A stretch of DNA of 58,768 nt from Frankia nepalensis (lineage in GTDB: Bacteria; Actinomycetota; Actinomycetes; Frankiales; Frankiaceae): contig NZ_JADWYU010000090.1 in the NCBI RefSeq assembly GCF_016786325.1, forward strand, positions 1-58,768. The letters run 5' to 3'. The position numbers and the translations under genes were made by a program. Positions 1-10,305 of this stretch are shown piece by piece (the first letter of the stretch is position 1; each line of letters begins with the position of its first letter). The notes beneath the pieces were generated by a model. It made no database searches. It had not been told where the DNA came from and was given only the letters and a program-made list of their open reading frames with translations.

Positions 1-306
<306 letters not shown>

Positions 307-1065
307 TCATCCGGTGGTGACGGCGCCGCTGGGGACCGTCCCGGCGGTGGGCACGTCTCCCACCTGGACGTCGATCATGCCGGCTGGATGGTCGGCGACG
401 ATCTCGTCGGCGGACTGACGGCCCGCCGTCGAGCCGTCGATGTTGAGGACGACCTGGTTGCTCGCCCTGTTCTGGCCGACGCCCCAGACACCTGGGCAGT
501 CCAGCGCCGGGCGCAGGGAACGCGCGGTGTCCTGCAGCTGGACCAGCGAGAACCTGGCCGTCGGGGAGAAGACCGCGGTGGGCAGGGGCGCCCGCCGCAC
601 GATCGCCTCGCCCATTCCGGAGGCGATGAGCTCGTCGGGCAGCTCGGCGAGCTGCCGTTCCACGGCCGCCACGAGCTCGGCGCTCGGCTCGCCGACCGTC
701 AGCACCGTGTACGTCCCCATGTCCTTGCTGAGCCAGCCGCCGTAGGTCGTCGGGAACTCCAGCGCCAGCTCCTGGTCGGCCCGTTCGAACGGGCCGAGGG
801 CGTCAAGTGGCAGCGGGTCCGGCACCGGGCGCGGCGTGAAGCCCGGCTCGCCCAGGCCGGGCACGGGCCCGGTGGCCTCGGGCTGGACCGTGGGCTCCGG
901 GAACGTGTCGGGATCGCAGATCCTTGCCTTGGTGGACGCGGCCGGGCTCGCGCCGACCGCCGCGGGTGCCGCGGACTCGGACGCGCCCGCGCAGCCGGCG
1001 ACCGCGACGACCGCGGCCATCGCCACGACAACCGTCAGCCGGACGTGGGCCGGGGGAACAGCCAT
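307..1065 (-). CDS. Putative secreted lipoprotein of unknown function
   Basis: The 252-residue product begins with a positively charged segment, a run of Val/Ala and a lipobox-like VAGC about 20 residues in, so it is probably exported and lipid-anchored on the outer face of the membrane. The mature part is Ala/Pro-rich at first and then a compact alpha/beta region with a conserved-looking DCPGVWGVGQ stretch. The ORF is open further upstream, but the ATG at 1065 is chosen because GGGAGGG lies just before it and the signal sequence then starts at once. I do not recognise a family. It follows the large kinase gene on the same strand, separated by a strong hairpin, so it is probably transcribed on its own. 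Confidence 0.6.
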   Translation of the reverse strand: MAVPPAHVRLTVVVAMAAVVAVAGCAGASESAAPAAVGASPAASTKARICDPDTFPEPTVQPEATGPVPGLGEPGFTPRPVPDPLPLDALGPFERADQELALEFPTTYGGWLSKDMGTYTVLTVGEPSAELVAAVERQLAELPDELIASGMGEAIVRRAPLPTAVFSPTARFSLVQLQDTARSLRPALDCPGVWGVGQNRASNQVVLNIDGSTAGRQSADEIVADHPAGMIDVQVGDVPTAGTVPSGAVTTG

Positions 1066-1175
1066 TCGCCCTCCCAGAGAATGCGCGGAATCAATGTCGC
1101 GCCTTTGGACGGATGCTCCGCGACGATGGTTCCGTGTTTCTGGCCGCCAGTCACGTGGCGCTGAGACCACACACC

Positions 1176-1219
1176 GATCAGCGACGGCCGGCCCGCCGCC
1201 GGGCCGCTTGTCGCTGATC
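1176..1219 (-). terminator. Nested hairpin downstream of the kinase-GGDEF gene
   Basis: GATCAGCGAC (1176-1185) pairs perfectly with GTCGCTGATC (1210-1219), and inside it GGCCCG pairs with CGGGCC. It lies about 100 bases after the stop codon of the minus-strand gene ending at 1315. There is no T tract, which is common for actinobacterial terminators. Confidence 0.5.
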
Positions 1220-1314
1220 ATGAATTGTCGGAACGTTGTTTCTCGGAGTGGCGGCTCGTCGCCCTCGGGAGCGTCGGGACGGGCGGTGTTCTCGGGCACA
1301 TCCGTGACCGTCAG

Positions 1315-4300
1315 CTATCGCGGCGCGGGGGGTGGAAGTGTCGCTTCCACCCGGTTGCGGCCGCCGTTCTTGGCCCGGTACAGCGCCGCGTCGGCGCGTT
1401 CGACGAAGGTCGTCGGGTCGTCGTCGGGGGTGGGGGTGGTCGCGGTGACGCCGATGCTCACGGTGACGACGTGGTGGGTGGCTGGCGGGTGTGGTTCGGC
1501 GAGCTCCGCGACGGCGATGCACAGGCGCCGAGCCAGCTGGGCCGCGGCGTCGGTGTCGGTGCCCGGCATCACGACGGCGAACTCCTCGCCACCGTAGCGG
1601 GCGGCGAGGTCGGTGGCGCGGGTGTTGGCGGCCAGACAGGTGGCGACCCGCCGCAGGCAGCGGTCGCCGGCGGTGTGTCCGAAGTGGTCGTTGTAGAGCT
1701 TGAAGTGATCGATGTCGATCATCGCCAGGGCGAGGGGCGCGCGCTGGAGCGTGGCGCGGTGCCATTCGACGTCGAGGACCTCGTCGAGGCGTCGCCGGTT
1801 GGCCAGTCCGGTGAGCTGGTCGGTGACCAAGAGCTGTTCGAGTCGCTGGTTGGCGGCGGCGAGTTGCTCGGTGCGTTCGGCGACCTTGCGTTCCAGGGAG
1901 GCGTAAACCTGGGCATTGTCGAGGGAGGCGGCCAGCTGCCCGGCGATGAGCATGATTCCTTCGAGGCGTTCGGTGGTGAACGCGCCGTGGATCATCCGGT
2001 TTTCCAGCAGCAGCATGGCGCGTAGCTCGCCACCGATCATGATGGGTATGGCGAGCAGGGAGCAGCGGTCCAGGTCGGCGAGGTAGGGGTCGCGGCAGAA
2101 CCGGTCGTCGCGGGTGGCGTCGTCGGCGACGACGGGTTCGTGGGTGCGTTCGGCGTAGCGGATGACTGAGGGCGGGAGCAGGCGCCGGCAGCCGGCCTCG
2201 CGGAGTGAGACGGTGCCGGTGTCGCCGGCCGGCACCGACCAGTCGCGCCGCTCCTTGTCGCGTAGCAGGAGGTGGACGCCGGTGGCGCCGGTCATGGCCG
2301 ACAGGATGCCGACGACCCTGGCCCGCAGGCCTTCGACGCTGGTCTCGGAGCTGAGCGCCTGGGAAGCGGCGACGACGCCGAGCAGGTCGATGGTGCCGGT
2401 GGTGATGGTGGAGCGGCGGGCGGAGGGCCGGGCGGATGGTCGCGTGGCCGGCTCCCCGCCGGCGGGTTCGGCTCGTAGCGTCGGGTGGGCCCAGTCGAGC
2501 TGGCTGACCTTCGCGGTCGCGCCCCAGTCCAGGTACTGGCGACGGGCGGCGGCGAGCAACGCGCTCCCGGCTGCCGCCATGCCGTGGGCGAGGTGGAACC
2601 GGGCGGCGCGTTCGAGGATCAGTGCCCGGTGCCACGGGCGCGCCCGCGCGGAGGCCTCGCACTGTGCCACGTCGAACGCGTACGCGGCCTCGCGGAAGTC
2701 GCCAGCTGCCCAGGCCCGCTCCGCCTCCACCAGGCGCAGCAGGTGCAGGAAGTTGACCGGCGCGTCGGCCGCCCGCCCGGCCAGCCAGGCGACCTGCTCG
2801 TCGAGCTCGGCCAATATCGCCTCGCGCCGGACCATCTCCGTAGTGGTGCGGGCCTGCCAGGTCAATGCCATGGCCCGCAGCAGGTGCGCCCTTGCCACTA
2901 CATAGATCCCTTCGACGAACGGCAGCAAAGGCATGACGGCTTCCGCGTGCTGGGCAAGCTCGGCCGGACGATCGAGGATGGCCGCGGCGAGGGCCCGGTT
3001 GAGATGCGGATAGGCGGCCGTGAGCGGGTTGACGGCCAGCATGCTCAGTTGGGCCGCCTCGTCGGCCGCTGAATCCACGGCCTCGCCGCGCAGTACTCGT
3101 GCCAGCCGGCGCCAGCTCCGGAACACCTCCCCCGATCGTCCGTCGCCAATACGTGCGGCGAACGCCAGCGCTTCGTCGACCTCGGCGGCCAAGGCGTCCA
3201 GCGATGGTGCGCAGTCCAGCAGGTCGTCCAGCAGCACGCAGTGGGTGAAGGACGCGTTCTGCAGGTTGCCGTTCTGGACAAGTCCTTCCAGCACGCGGCG
3301 CGCTTCGGACACGTTGTCCTCGAGCGGGTCGAACCAGTGACCGGTACCGGCCACGTACAGGAACCGCGCCTGCAACATGTCCGGTTCGAAACCGGATGCC
3401 CGATCAACCGCGAGGATCCGCCGCAGGATGCGATACCCGGTGCGATAGTCCTGCCGGCGGACGCTGGTCACGAACGTGGCATGGCCGGCCGGGCTGAGCA
3501 GGGCGGGATCCGGGCCATGCCGTGCCCACATCCGCAGCGCCTGCACGGTCAGCCAGGCCATGATCGCCTGATCGGAGAAGTACGCCGCGGGCAGGAGAGA
3601 GTCGACAACCCGGAAGGCGTCGACCTTCGAGCGGTCGGTGATTCTCGGCCGGCGTAGATCGTCGGACTCGCTGGTCTGGTCGATCCACCGATAGACCGCG
3701 TCCAGCCCACGGTCGATCTCCTCGTCGAGGTCCTCCCGGTCCGGGACGGCCAGGCCGATCTGGCGCAGCTGGTCGAGGCCGAGCCGAATCGCCTCGTCGG
3801 CGCGGCCCCGGTTGGTGATACTTCTGACCTGTACCACCGTGGCGGCCGTGCGCCCGGCCGGGTGGGTGCACAGCCGGCAGATGGTCTGGTAGACCTCGTC
3901 GGCCTCCTCCAGCCGGCCGAGGCCATAGAGGGCGGCGTGCCGGCCCGTGTGGGTCGCGATCAACTGGTCGGTGTCGGTCGGGTCGATGAGCGCTACCGCC
4001 GCGGTCAGGAACCGCTCCACCAGCGGGTAGTTGCTCAGTAGCCGCGCCTCATGGGCGGCGCGCCGGAAGAGTTCCGCCACCAGCCGCTGCTCGGCGGGGG
4101 CGCGCACGGCGTCGGCAACGGGCAGGTACTGTGCTGCCGCGGCGGTGAAGAACTCGTCGTGGCCGGCCAGACGGCGGGCCAGGCGCAACCGCTCGGCGCG
4201 TAGCGCCTGCGAGCTCAGGCCGCGCAGGACGGACTCCCGCGTCCGGTCGTGGTGGAACCGCACGCCGGGCCGGCCATCGGACTCCAGTACCAGCAGGCCG

Positions 4301-6225
4301 TCCGCGAACGCGGGGGCGAGTCGCCGCTCGACCTCGTCCCCTGGTAGCGCGGTCGCGGACTCGAGGAGGTTCAGCTCCACCTGGCTGGCCAGGCTCGCCA
4401 TCACCTCCAGCACCTCCCTGGTGGCCGGCGGCAACGTGGCCACGTGGGCGGTCAGCAGTTCGGTCACGTCCACGCGCTCCAGCCGGCCGCGCAGCGCGGA
4501 CCGGTCCCATCGCCAACCGCCGTCGCCGGGGACCAGGACGCCGTCGTGGCGCAGCGCGCCCAGCAGCTCCACGGTGTCGTACGGGTTGCCTCCGGTCGAC
4601 GGCGCTGTCAGCCGCGCCAGCTCGGCGGCGGGCTCCGGGGGCAGGCGCAGCAGGTCGGCCACCATCTCTGCCTGACCTTCCGGCGTGAGGTTGCCCAACC
4701 GCAGGTGGCACGGACCGTCCGGCTGCCGCCAGCGAACCAGCAGCGGCGCCAGCGGATGAGCGGCGTCCACCTCGCTCTCCCGGTACGCGCCGACCAGCAA
4801 CAGCCCCTCGACCTGCTCCGCACCGCCGAGGATCAGGTCGACGAAGCCCAGCAGCATACGCCCGGCCCACTGCAGGTCGTCGATGAAGAACACCACCGGC
4901 CGTCTGCGTGAAGCGACAGCTCGCAATGTCTCCACCGCGAGACGCCGCGTTCGCGCCTGCACGGTCATCGGGTCCCCCGGCTCCGGGGGCACCCTCAGCA
5001 ACGTCGCGAACTCCGGGACGACGGCGGCCGCCAGTCCGGCGCTGGGTCCCAGCGTGGGCAGGAGCCGCTCCCGAAGCTGGACCAGGTCGTCCTCCGGTTC
5101 GGCCAGCAACAACCGGCCCAACGCCCGGAACGCCTGCCGAGCCGCGTCATACTCCTGGTCACGGCGATACTGGTCGAACTTGCCCGCCACGAACCAGCCG
5201 TCGCTGCCGGCCACGATCGGCCGCAGCTCGTTGACGAGCGAGGTCTTGCCCACCCCCGGCGCTCCGCTGACGAGGAGCCCACGACAGCGGCCCGCCATCG
5301 CGTCGGTGAACACCGCGCCCAGCTTTCCGATCTCCTCCTCGCGCCCGGCCAGCCGGGACGGCGTCAGGATCCGAGCCGCAACGTCGTGCTCGCCGGGATG
5401 TACCGGCGCGCCGCGGCCCAGCAGGGCGAGATCGTGTACCAGCCCGTCGGCGCTCTGGTAGCGATCGTCCGGCTCCTTCTCCAGCAGGTGCATGATGATC
5501 GCCGACAGGCTGGCCGGCGCCGCCGGGTTCGCGGCCGACGGCGCCACCGGCACCCGCGCGAGCTGGTCGTGGATGATCCGCAGCGGGTCGTCCGTGCCGA
5601 ACGGCGGCGCGCCGGTCGCCAGCTCGTACAGGGTGGCCCCGAGCGCGTACAGATCGGCCCGCGCATCGACTGGGCGGCCGGTCCGGCCGGTCTGCTCCGG
5701 CGCCAGGTACGGCAGCGTCCCGACGATCTCGCTGTGGTGGACGAACCCCGGCTGGACCGCCGCGAAGGTGGTGGCCAGAGCAAAGTCGATCAGAAACGGC
5801 GCGCCCTGCTCCCCGCTGACCACGATGTTCGCCGGGTTGATGTCCCGGTGCACCACACCCCGCTGGTGCATCCTCGCCACGGCGCGCGCGAGCGATCCGG
5901 CCAGATCGACCAGCTCGGCCTGATCGAGCGGCGTCGTCCGCTCGGCCAGCGCCGTGCCACCGACGTCGGCCAGCAGAATCGACCCCGGGCACGGCGGCAT
6001 ATCGGCCGCCAGCTGCGCGACCCCCTCGACCCCGGACAACCGCTCGAGAATCTCGACCTCATGCCGCCACCGTCGCGCTGCGTCAGGGCCCAGCGGTTCC
6101 TTCCGGATCACACTTCCGGACGGGAACATCAGCCGAGCGACCCGGGTCCGCGCCGTCTCATGCAGCAGTTCCCCTTGCGCCGCCAACGGCGGATCCCGGC
6201 TCGGTGCCGTTCGCTGGAAACCCAT
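1315..6225 (-). CDS. Ser/Thr kinase - AAA ATPase - GAF - diguanylate cyclase fusion
   Basis: A 1,636-residue multidomain signalling protein. Residues about 30-270 form a Hanks-type kinase: HRDINPAN (126-133) is the catalytic loop, the DFG motif reads DFA (147-149), and the APE motif is in YLAPEQTGRTGR. Next comes a PknK/MalT-like ATPase with P-loop GAPGVGKT (about 321-328), then a long helical TPR-like middle, a GAF domain near 1290-1440 and a C-terminal GGDEF domain with GGEEF at about 1545-1549. An RxxD inhibitory-site motif (RATD) sits five residues before GGEEF, so product-inhibited c-di-GMP synthesis is expected. No membrane segment is evident. The family is known as kinase/ATPase/sensor fusions, usually ending in a histidine kinase; here the output is GGDEF. 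The start at 6225 (MGFQRT) is a choice; the frame is open to 6348. The DFA variant may lower or alter metal binding. Confidence 0.85.
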   Translation of the reverse strand: MGFQRTAPSRDPPLAAQGELLHETARTRVARLMFPSGSVIRKEPLGPDAARRWRHEVEILERLSGVEGVAQLAADMPPCPGSILLADVGGTALAERTTPLDQAELVDLAGSLARAVARMHQRGVVHRDINPANIVVSGEQGAPFLIDFALATTFAAVQPGFVHHSEIVGTLPYLAPEQTGRTGRPVDARADLYALGATLYELATGAPPFGTDDPLRIIHDQLARVPVAPSAANPAAPASLSAIIMHLLEKEPDDRYQSADGLVHDLALLGRGAPVHPGEHDVAARILTPSRLAGREEEIGKLGAVFTDAMAGRCRGLLVSGAPGVGKTSLVNELRPIVAGSDGWFVAGKFDQYRRDQEYDAARQAFRALGRLLLAEPEDDLVQLRERLLPTLGPSAGLAAAVVPEFATLLRVPPEPGDPMTVQARTRRLAVETLRAVASRRRPVVFFIDDLQWAGRMLLGFVDLILGGAEQVEGLLLVGAYRESEVDAAHPLAPLLVRWRQPDGPCHLRLGNLTPEGQAEMVADLLRLPPEPAAELARLTAPSTGGNPYDTVELLGALRHDGVLVPGDGGWRWDRSALRGRLERVDVTELLTAHVATLPPATREVLEVMASLASQVELNLLESATALPGDEVERRLAPAFADGLLVLESDGRPGVRFHHDRTRESVLRGLSSQALRAERLRLARRLAGHDEFFTAAAAQYLPVADAVRAPAEQRLVAELFRRAAHEARLLSNYPLVERFLTAAVALIDPTDTDQLIATHTGRHAALYGLGRLEEADEVYQTICRLCTHPAGRTAATVVQVRSITNRGRADEAIRLGLDQLRQIGLAVPDREDLDEEIDRGLDAVYRWIDQTSESDDLRRPRITDRSKVDAFRVVDSLLPAAYFSDQAIMAWLTVQALRMWARHGPDPALLSPAGHATFVTSVRRQDYRTGYRILRRILAVDRASGFEPDMLQARFLYVAGTGHWFDPLEDNVSEARRVLEGLVQNGNLQNASFTHCVLLDDLLDCAPSLDALAAEVDEALAFAARIGDGRSGEVFRSWRRLARVLRGEAVDSAADEAAQLSMLAVNPLTAAYPHLNRALAAAILDRPAELAQHAEAVMPLLPFVEGIYVVARAHLLRAMALTWQARTTTEMVRREAILAELDEQVAWLAGRAADAPVNFLHLLRLVEAERAWAAGDFREAAYAFDVAQCEASARARPWHRALILERAARFHLAHGMAAAGSALLAAARRQYLDWGATAKVSQLDWAHPTLRAEPAGGEPATRPSARPSARRSTITTGTIDLLGVVAASQALSSETSVEGLRARVVGILSAMTGATGVHLLLRDKERRDWSVPAGDTGTVSLREAGCRRLLPPSVIRYAERTHEPVVADDATRDDRFCRDPYLADLDRCSLLAIPIMIGGELRAMLLLENRMIHGAFTTERLEGIMLIAGQLAASLDNAQVYASLERKVAERTEQLAAANQRLEQLLVTDQLTGLANRRRLDEVLDVEWHRATLQRAPLALAMIDIDHFKLYNDHFGHTAGDRCLRRVATCLAANTRATDLAARYGGEEFAVVMPGTDTDAAAQLARRLCIAVAELAEPHPPATHHVVTVSIGVTATTPTPDDDPTTFVERADAALYRAKNGGRNRVEATLPPPAPR

Positions 6226-6475
6226 CTGCCCACCCCACGCCCTGTAACCCGCGGCCCACCTCCCCAGCCTTCCCGCGAGCATGGCGACGCAACAGGACGA
6301 CCGGGTGGACTCAGCTCGAGACGAGCCGGAGGTGACAGCGGCCAGCACCCGTCAGGGCTCACCCGTCACGATCAGCGGCGTCCGCCGAATGGCTTCCCGC
6401 GGGACACCCCCGGGGACGTCGCCGTCCCGGTGGTGGGACTGGTAGGTCGCGAAGGGCGACTCGGCCCGTCGTTGT
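6226..6475. other. Intergenic region between ABC exporter and kinase fusion
   Basis: About 250 bases between two minus-strand genes. It should hold the promoter of the kinase fusion but I could not pick a convincing -35/-10 pair. No gene seen. Confidence 0.4.
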
Positions 6476-8356
6476 CTACTGGTGCGGGGATGGGCGGACG
6501 CGGGTGTCGGACCAGGCGGTCCAGAGAGCGGCGTAGGGGCCGTCGGCGGCGCTGAGGTCGTCGTGGGTGCCGGTCTCGGCGATCTGACCGGCGTCCAGGA
6601 GGACGACCTGGTCGGCAATGGCGGCCTGGGTGAGCCGGTGGGCGACGACGATCGCGGTGCGCCCGGCGAGCGCCCCGGCGGCGGCGGTCTCCAGGACGCG
6701 GGCGCCGGCGCTGCCGGCCTCGGCGGTCGCCTCGTCGAGGATCGCGACCGGCGGGTCGGCGAGCACGAGCCGCGCGAGCGCGAGCTGCTGGGACTGGGTG
6801 GCCGTGAGCCGGTGGCCGCCGTCGCCGACGACCGTCGCCAGGCCCTCGGGCAGCCCTTCCACCCAGCCGCGCGCGCCGACGGTCTCCAGCGCCGTGAGCA
6901 GCGCCGCGTCGTCGGCGTCGGGGCTGGCCAGGCGCAGGTCGTCGGCGAGCGGGCCGGCGAACACGTGCACCTCCTGGGTGACCAGGACGACCGACCGCGG
7001 CGTGCCCGCGCCGGGCGCGGACGCGGCGGGGTCCGCGCCGCCGACGACGACCGCGCCGGCGGTCGGGCGGTGGATCCCGGCGATCAGTTTCGCCAGTGTC
7101 GTCTTGCCCGCGCCGCTCGCGCCGACGAGCGCGACCGTGGTCGACGCGGGAACGGTGAGCGTGACGTCACGCAGGACGTCATGCCCCTCGACGTAGGCGT
7201 GCCGCACCCCGTCGAGGCGGACGGAACCGTCCGCCTCCTCGCCGAAGCCTGTCGCGCCCGCCCCGGCCCCCAGCGGCCCGTCGGCGGCGGCGGGTTCGTC
7301 GGGGTCGGCGAGGTCGGCCACGCCCACGAGCCGGGCGAGGCTGGCGGTGGCCTTCTGAGCCTCGTCGACCAGGCTGAGCGCGGTGTTGATCGGGGTGAAC
7401 AGGTTGTGGAAGTAGAGCGCGGCCGCGGCCGCGGTCCCGATCGTGACCGTCTCCGCGCGGACCAGGAAGAAGCCGACGACCAGCACCGCGGTCAGGCCGA
7501 CGTACTCGGCGACGTTGAGCCGGCCGAAGAAGCGGGTCGACAGCCGCGAGCCCTCGAGGATCAGGTCCACCGCGGCTCTGGAGCGGCCGCGCACCCGCTC
7601 CAGGTGGTCGTCGCCGAGCCGGAAGGCGCGGACCGTGTCCGCGCCGCCGACCGTGTCGATCAGCTGCTGCTGGCGCTCACCCTCGGCGATCCGCTGGCGG
7701 CGGTAGAGCGGGACCGCGTCCCGCCGGTACCAGCGCACGGTCCACCACTGGATCGGCGCGGCCAGCAGCGCCGCGAGCAGGAACCGCCAGTCGAGCACGG
7801 CGAGGCCGCCGAGCGTCAGCAGGATCGCGAGCCCGGAGCGGGCAAGCGCCGGCAGCGCCTCGCGGGCGCCCTCGGCGACGACCGACACGTCGTTCGTCAC
7901 CCGGGACGTGAGGTCGCCGGACCCGGCGGCCTCGACCCGCTCCAGCGGCAGCCGCAGCACCCGGGCGACGAACCGCTCGCGCAGCGTCGCGAGCATCCCC
8001 TCGCTCACCCGGGCGACGAGCATCAGGCCGTAGGCGGTCGCGACCGCCTGCACGGCGGCGAGCACCGCGAGCAGCACTATCGGCCAGGTCAGCGCGCTCG
8101 ACGGCCGCTGGTCGGTCACCAGGTCGATCAGATGGCCGAGCACCGGGGCGATGATGATCCCAGCGGCCGTCGCCGCGGTGACGACCAGCAGCGCGAGCAC
8201 GGCGAGCCCGATCCGGGGCCGCAGCAGCGCCCGCACCGCCCGCCAGGTCTCGGCGCCGGTCGCCGTCGGCAGCGGCGCCCGCCCGCCGCCGGGCTGGGCA
8301 GTCGCGTGCGCGGCCTGGCCCGCCGGCTCGGCCGCGGCCACTTCCGTGCCGGTCAC
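6476..8356 (-). CDS. ABC exporter half-transporter, subunit with intact Walker A
   Basis: A 626-residue type IV ABC half-exporter: membrane domain with about six helices (residues 45-330), then a nucleotide-binding domain. Walker A GASGAGKTT (412-420) and Walker B AILDEA (about 538-543) are intact, but the signature motif is replaced by LTATQSQQ (517-524). The partner encoded just upstream has the reverse pattern, so the two should form a heterodimer with one competent and one degenerate ATP site. The GTG start overlaps the partner's TGA by four bases, indicating translational coupling. An iron-box-like site upstream of the pair and the siderophore-type formyltransferase across the divergent promoter suggest hydroxamate siderophore export or handling; multidrug export is the alternative. 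Confidence 0.85.
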   Translation of the reverse strand: MTGTEVAAAEPAGQAAHATAQPGGGRAPLPTATGAETWRAVRALLRPRIGLAVLALLVVTAATAAGIIIAPVLGHLIDLVTDQRPSSALTWPIVLLAVLAAVQAVATAYGLMLVARVSEGMLATLRERFVARVLRLPLERVEAAGSGDLTSRVTNDVSVVAEGAREALPALARSGLAILLTLGGLAVLDWRFLLAALLAAPIQWWTVRWYRRDAVPLYRRQRIAEGERQQQLIDTVGGADTVRAFRLGDDHLERVRGRSRAAVDLILEGSRLSTRFFGRLNVAEYVGLTAVLVVGFFLVRAETVTIGTAAAAALYFHNLFTPINTALSLVDEAQKATASLARLVGVADLADPDEPAAADGPLGAGAGATGFGEEADGSVRLDGVRHAYVEGHDVLRDVTLTVPASTTVALVGASGAGKTTLAKLIAGIHRPTAGAVVVGGADPAASAPGAGTPRSVVLVTQEVHVFAGPLADDLRLASPDADDAALLTALETVGARGWVEGLPEGLATVVGDGGHRLTATQSQQLALARLVLADPPVAILDEATAEAGSAGARVLETAAAGALAGRTAIVVAHRLTQAAIADQVVLLDAGQIAETGTHDDLSAADGPYAALWTAWSDTRVRPSPHQ

Positions 8357-10188
8357 GCGAGCACCGCCGTCCGGTAGTCGTCGCGCGCGTCGACGAGGTC
8401 ATGGTGGGTCGAGTCCGCGGCGACCGCGCCGTCCGCGATCAGGACGACCCGGTCGGCGACGTCGAGCAGCGCCGGGCTGGTCGTCACGAGCAGGGTGGTG
8501 CGGCCCGCGCGCAGCGACCGCAGGCCGGCGGCGACCCGGGCCTCGGTGACGGCGTCGACCGCCGTCGTCGGGTCGTGCAGGACGAGCACGGGAGCGTCGG
8601 CGGCGAGCGCCCGGGCGAGCGCGACCCGCTGGCGCTGCCCGCCGGACAGCGCCTGGCCGCGCTCGCCGACTCCGCTGGCGGCGCCGTCGGGCAGCGCCGC
8701 GCAGACCTCGTCCGCCGCCGCGGCGGCGAGCGCGCGCTCCAGCCAGGCCGCGCGGTCCGCGCCGCCGCTCGCGAACCTCGCCGCCACGGCGGCGGCGACG
8801 TTGTCCTCGACGGTGCCGTCGAACAGGTCGGCGTCGTGGGCGGCGACGAGGATCGCGCCGCGGGCGGTGGCCGGGTCGAGCAGGGTGAGGTCGACGCCGT
8901 CGAGCGCGACCGCGCCAGCCGCCGGGTCGGCTTCGCGGCCGAGCACCGCGAGCAGCGCCGTGGCGGCTGCCGGGTCGGCGGTGACGACGCCGACCATCGT
9001 GCCCGCCGCCACGGCGAGGTCCAGGCCGGCGAGTGGGCCGTGGGTGACACCGCGCAGCTCGAGGCGTCCGCGTACCGGCGTCGCCAGCGCGGCGGGCGGG
9101 TCCGTCCCGGCGGCCACCGCGGGCGGGGCGGCGAGGACCTCGGCGACCCGGTGGGCGGAGGCGCGGGCCATCACGTACTCGCCGTTCGCGAAGGCGAGGA
9201 TCCCCAGCGGCGCGAGCTGGAACTGGGCGAGGCCCACGGCCGCGACCAGCTCACCGACGCTGATGCTGCCGGAGAGCGCCAGCCGGGCGGCGACGAGGGC
9301 GACGACCGTCAGGTACACGCCGGTCAGGCCGAGCAGGCCGCCGAAGTTCCAGCCGCGGGCGGCGGCGGCGCGCACGGCCGCGCCCCGGGCCTCCTGGCTG
9401 GTCAGCCGATAGCGGGCCAGCGCGGCCGGCTCCGCGCGCAGGCCCTTGAGGACCCGCAGGCCGCTGACCAGGTCGGCGGCGACGCCGGCGGCGAGCCCTG
9501 CCCGGTCCTGCTCGGCTCCGGCGCGCCGCTCCAGCGGGCCGGCCAGCAGCTGGGCGCCGATGATCAGTGGCAGCACCGCGCCGAGCACGGTCAGGCCGAG
9601 CAGCGTCGACATGCGGAACAACGCGACGCTGGTCACGACCATGCCGGCGAGCGCGGCGAGCGCCATCGGAATGACCATGTTGACCGTGCCGACCCGCCTG
9701 GCGTCGCTCGTCGCGACGTTCACCAGCTCACCGGCGAGCCGGCCGGCCGCGGCGCCGCCGGCCGGGGAGAGCACCCGGTCGGTCAGCCGCAGCCGCAGCT
9801 CGTGGGCGGCGTGCTCGGACGCGGCCTCGCCGAGGCGTGCCGCGAACCGGTAGGACAGCGACAGGACCACGAACACGCCGAGCAGCACGGCGAGCCAGCC
9901 GAGCAGCGCCCCACCGTCGCCGTTCGCGACGGCCCGGTCGATGATGACGCCGATGACGATCGGGACGCTGGCCTCGCCGCCCTGGTAGGTGATGCCGAGC
10001 AGGGATGAGCCGAGGATGCGGCGGCGCTGGCTGGCGATGGCGCCGGTCAGCAGCTCGGGCCCGGTCGGGCGCGCGGGCGCGGTCGGCGTGGGCGTGGCCG
10101 GCGCCGGCGCGGCGTCGGGCCCGGCCCGCTCGGCACCGGCGACGTCCAAGGGCACGGCGGTGCCGTCTCCCGCGGTTGCCTCGGTCAC
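8353..10188 (-). CDS. ABC exporter half-transporter, subunit with degenerate Walker A
   Basis: A 611-residue half-exporter. A disordered Ala/Pro N-terminus of about 45 residues precedes a six-helix membrane domain (about 55-335). In the ATPase domain the Walker A position reads TADPAAATA (about 403-411), with no GxxGxGK lysine. The signature LSGGQRQ (514-520) is perfect, and the Walker B region reads LVLHDPTTAVD, without the catalytic glutamate. It therefore supplies the signature motif to the ATP bound by the partner at 6476-8356. First gene of the two-gene unit; the GTG at 10188 is the start with only a modest ribosome site. The coelichelin cluster of Streptomyces also contains two exporters of this type next to a related formyltransferase (established knowledge), which supports a siderophore role by inference. 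Confidence 0.85.
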   Translation of the reverse strand: MTEATAGDGTAVPLDVAGAERAGPDAAPAPATPTPTAPARPTGPELLTGAIASQRRRILGSSLLGITYQGGEASVPIVIGVIIDRAVANGDGGALLGWLAVLLGVFVVLSLSYRFAARLGEAASEHAAHELRLRLTDRVLSPAGGAAAGRLAGELVNVATSDARRVGTVNMVIPMALAALAGMVVTSVALFRMSTLLGLTVLGAVLPLIIGAQLLAGPLERRAGAEQDRAGLAAGVAADLVSGLRVLKGLRAEPAALARYRLTSQEARGAAVRAAAARGWNFGGLLGLTGVYLTVVALVAARLALSGSISVGELVAAVGLAQFQLAPLGILAFANGEYVMARASAHRVAEVLAAPPAVAAGTDPPAALATPVRGRLELRGVTHGPLAGLDLAVAAGTMVGVVTADPAAATALLAVLGREADPAAGAVALDGVDLTLLDPATARGAILVAAHDADLFDGTVEDNVAAAVAARFASGGADRAAWLERALAAAAADEVCAALPDGAASGVGERGQALSGGQRQRVALARALAADAPVLVLHDPTTAVDAVTEARVAAGLRSLRAGRTTLLVTTSPALLDVADRVVLIADGAVAADSTHHDLVDARDDYRTAVLA

Positions 10189-10305
10189 CCGGTCACCCGT
10201 CCCACGAGGTCCTCCGCTGGTCGTGTGTGCTGGTCGCGCGCGTCCACCGGTGCCGCGAGGGGCCGCCGCGGGTCGCCCCGCGGTAGGAACGGCCGCGCTG
10301 GACGC

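Noticed and set aside
6482-8377. 631-codon plus-strand frame opposite the ABC subunit
   Set aside because: Antisense shadow; the minus strand has intact Walker and membrane motifs.
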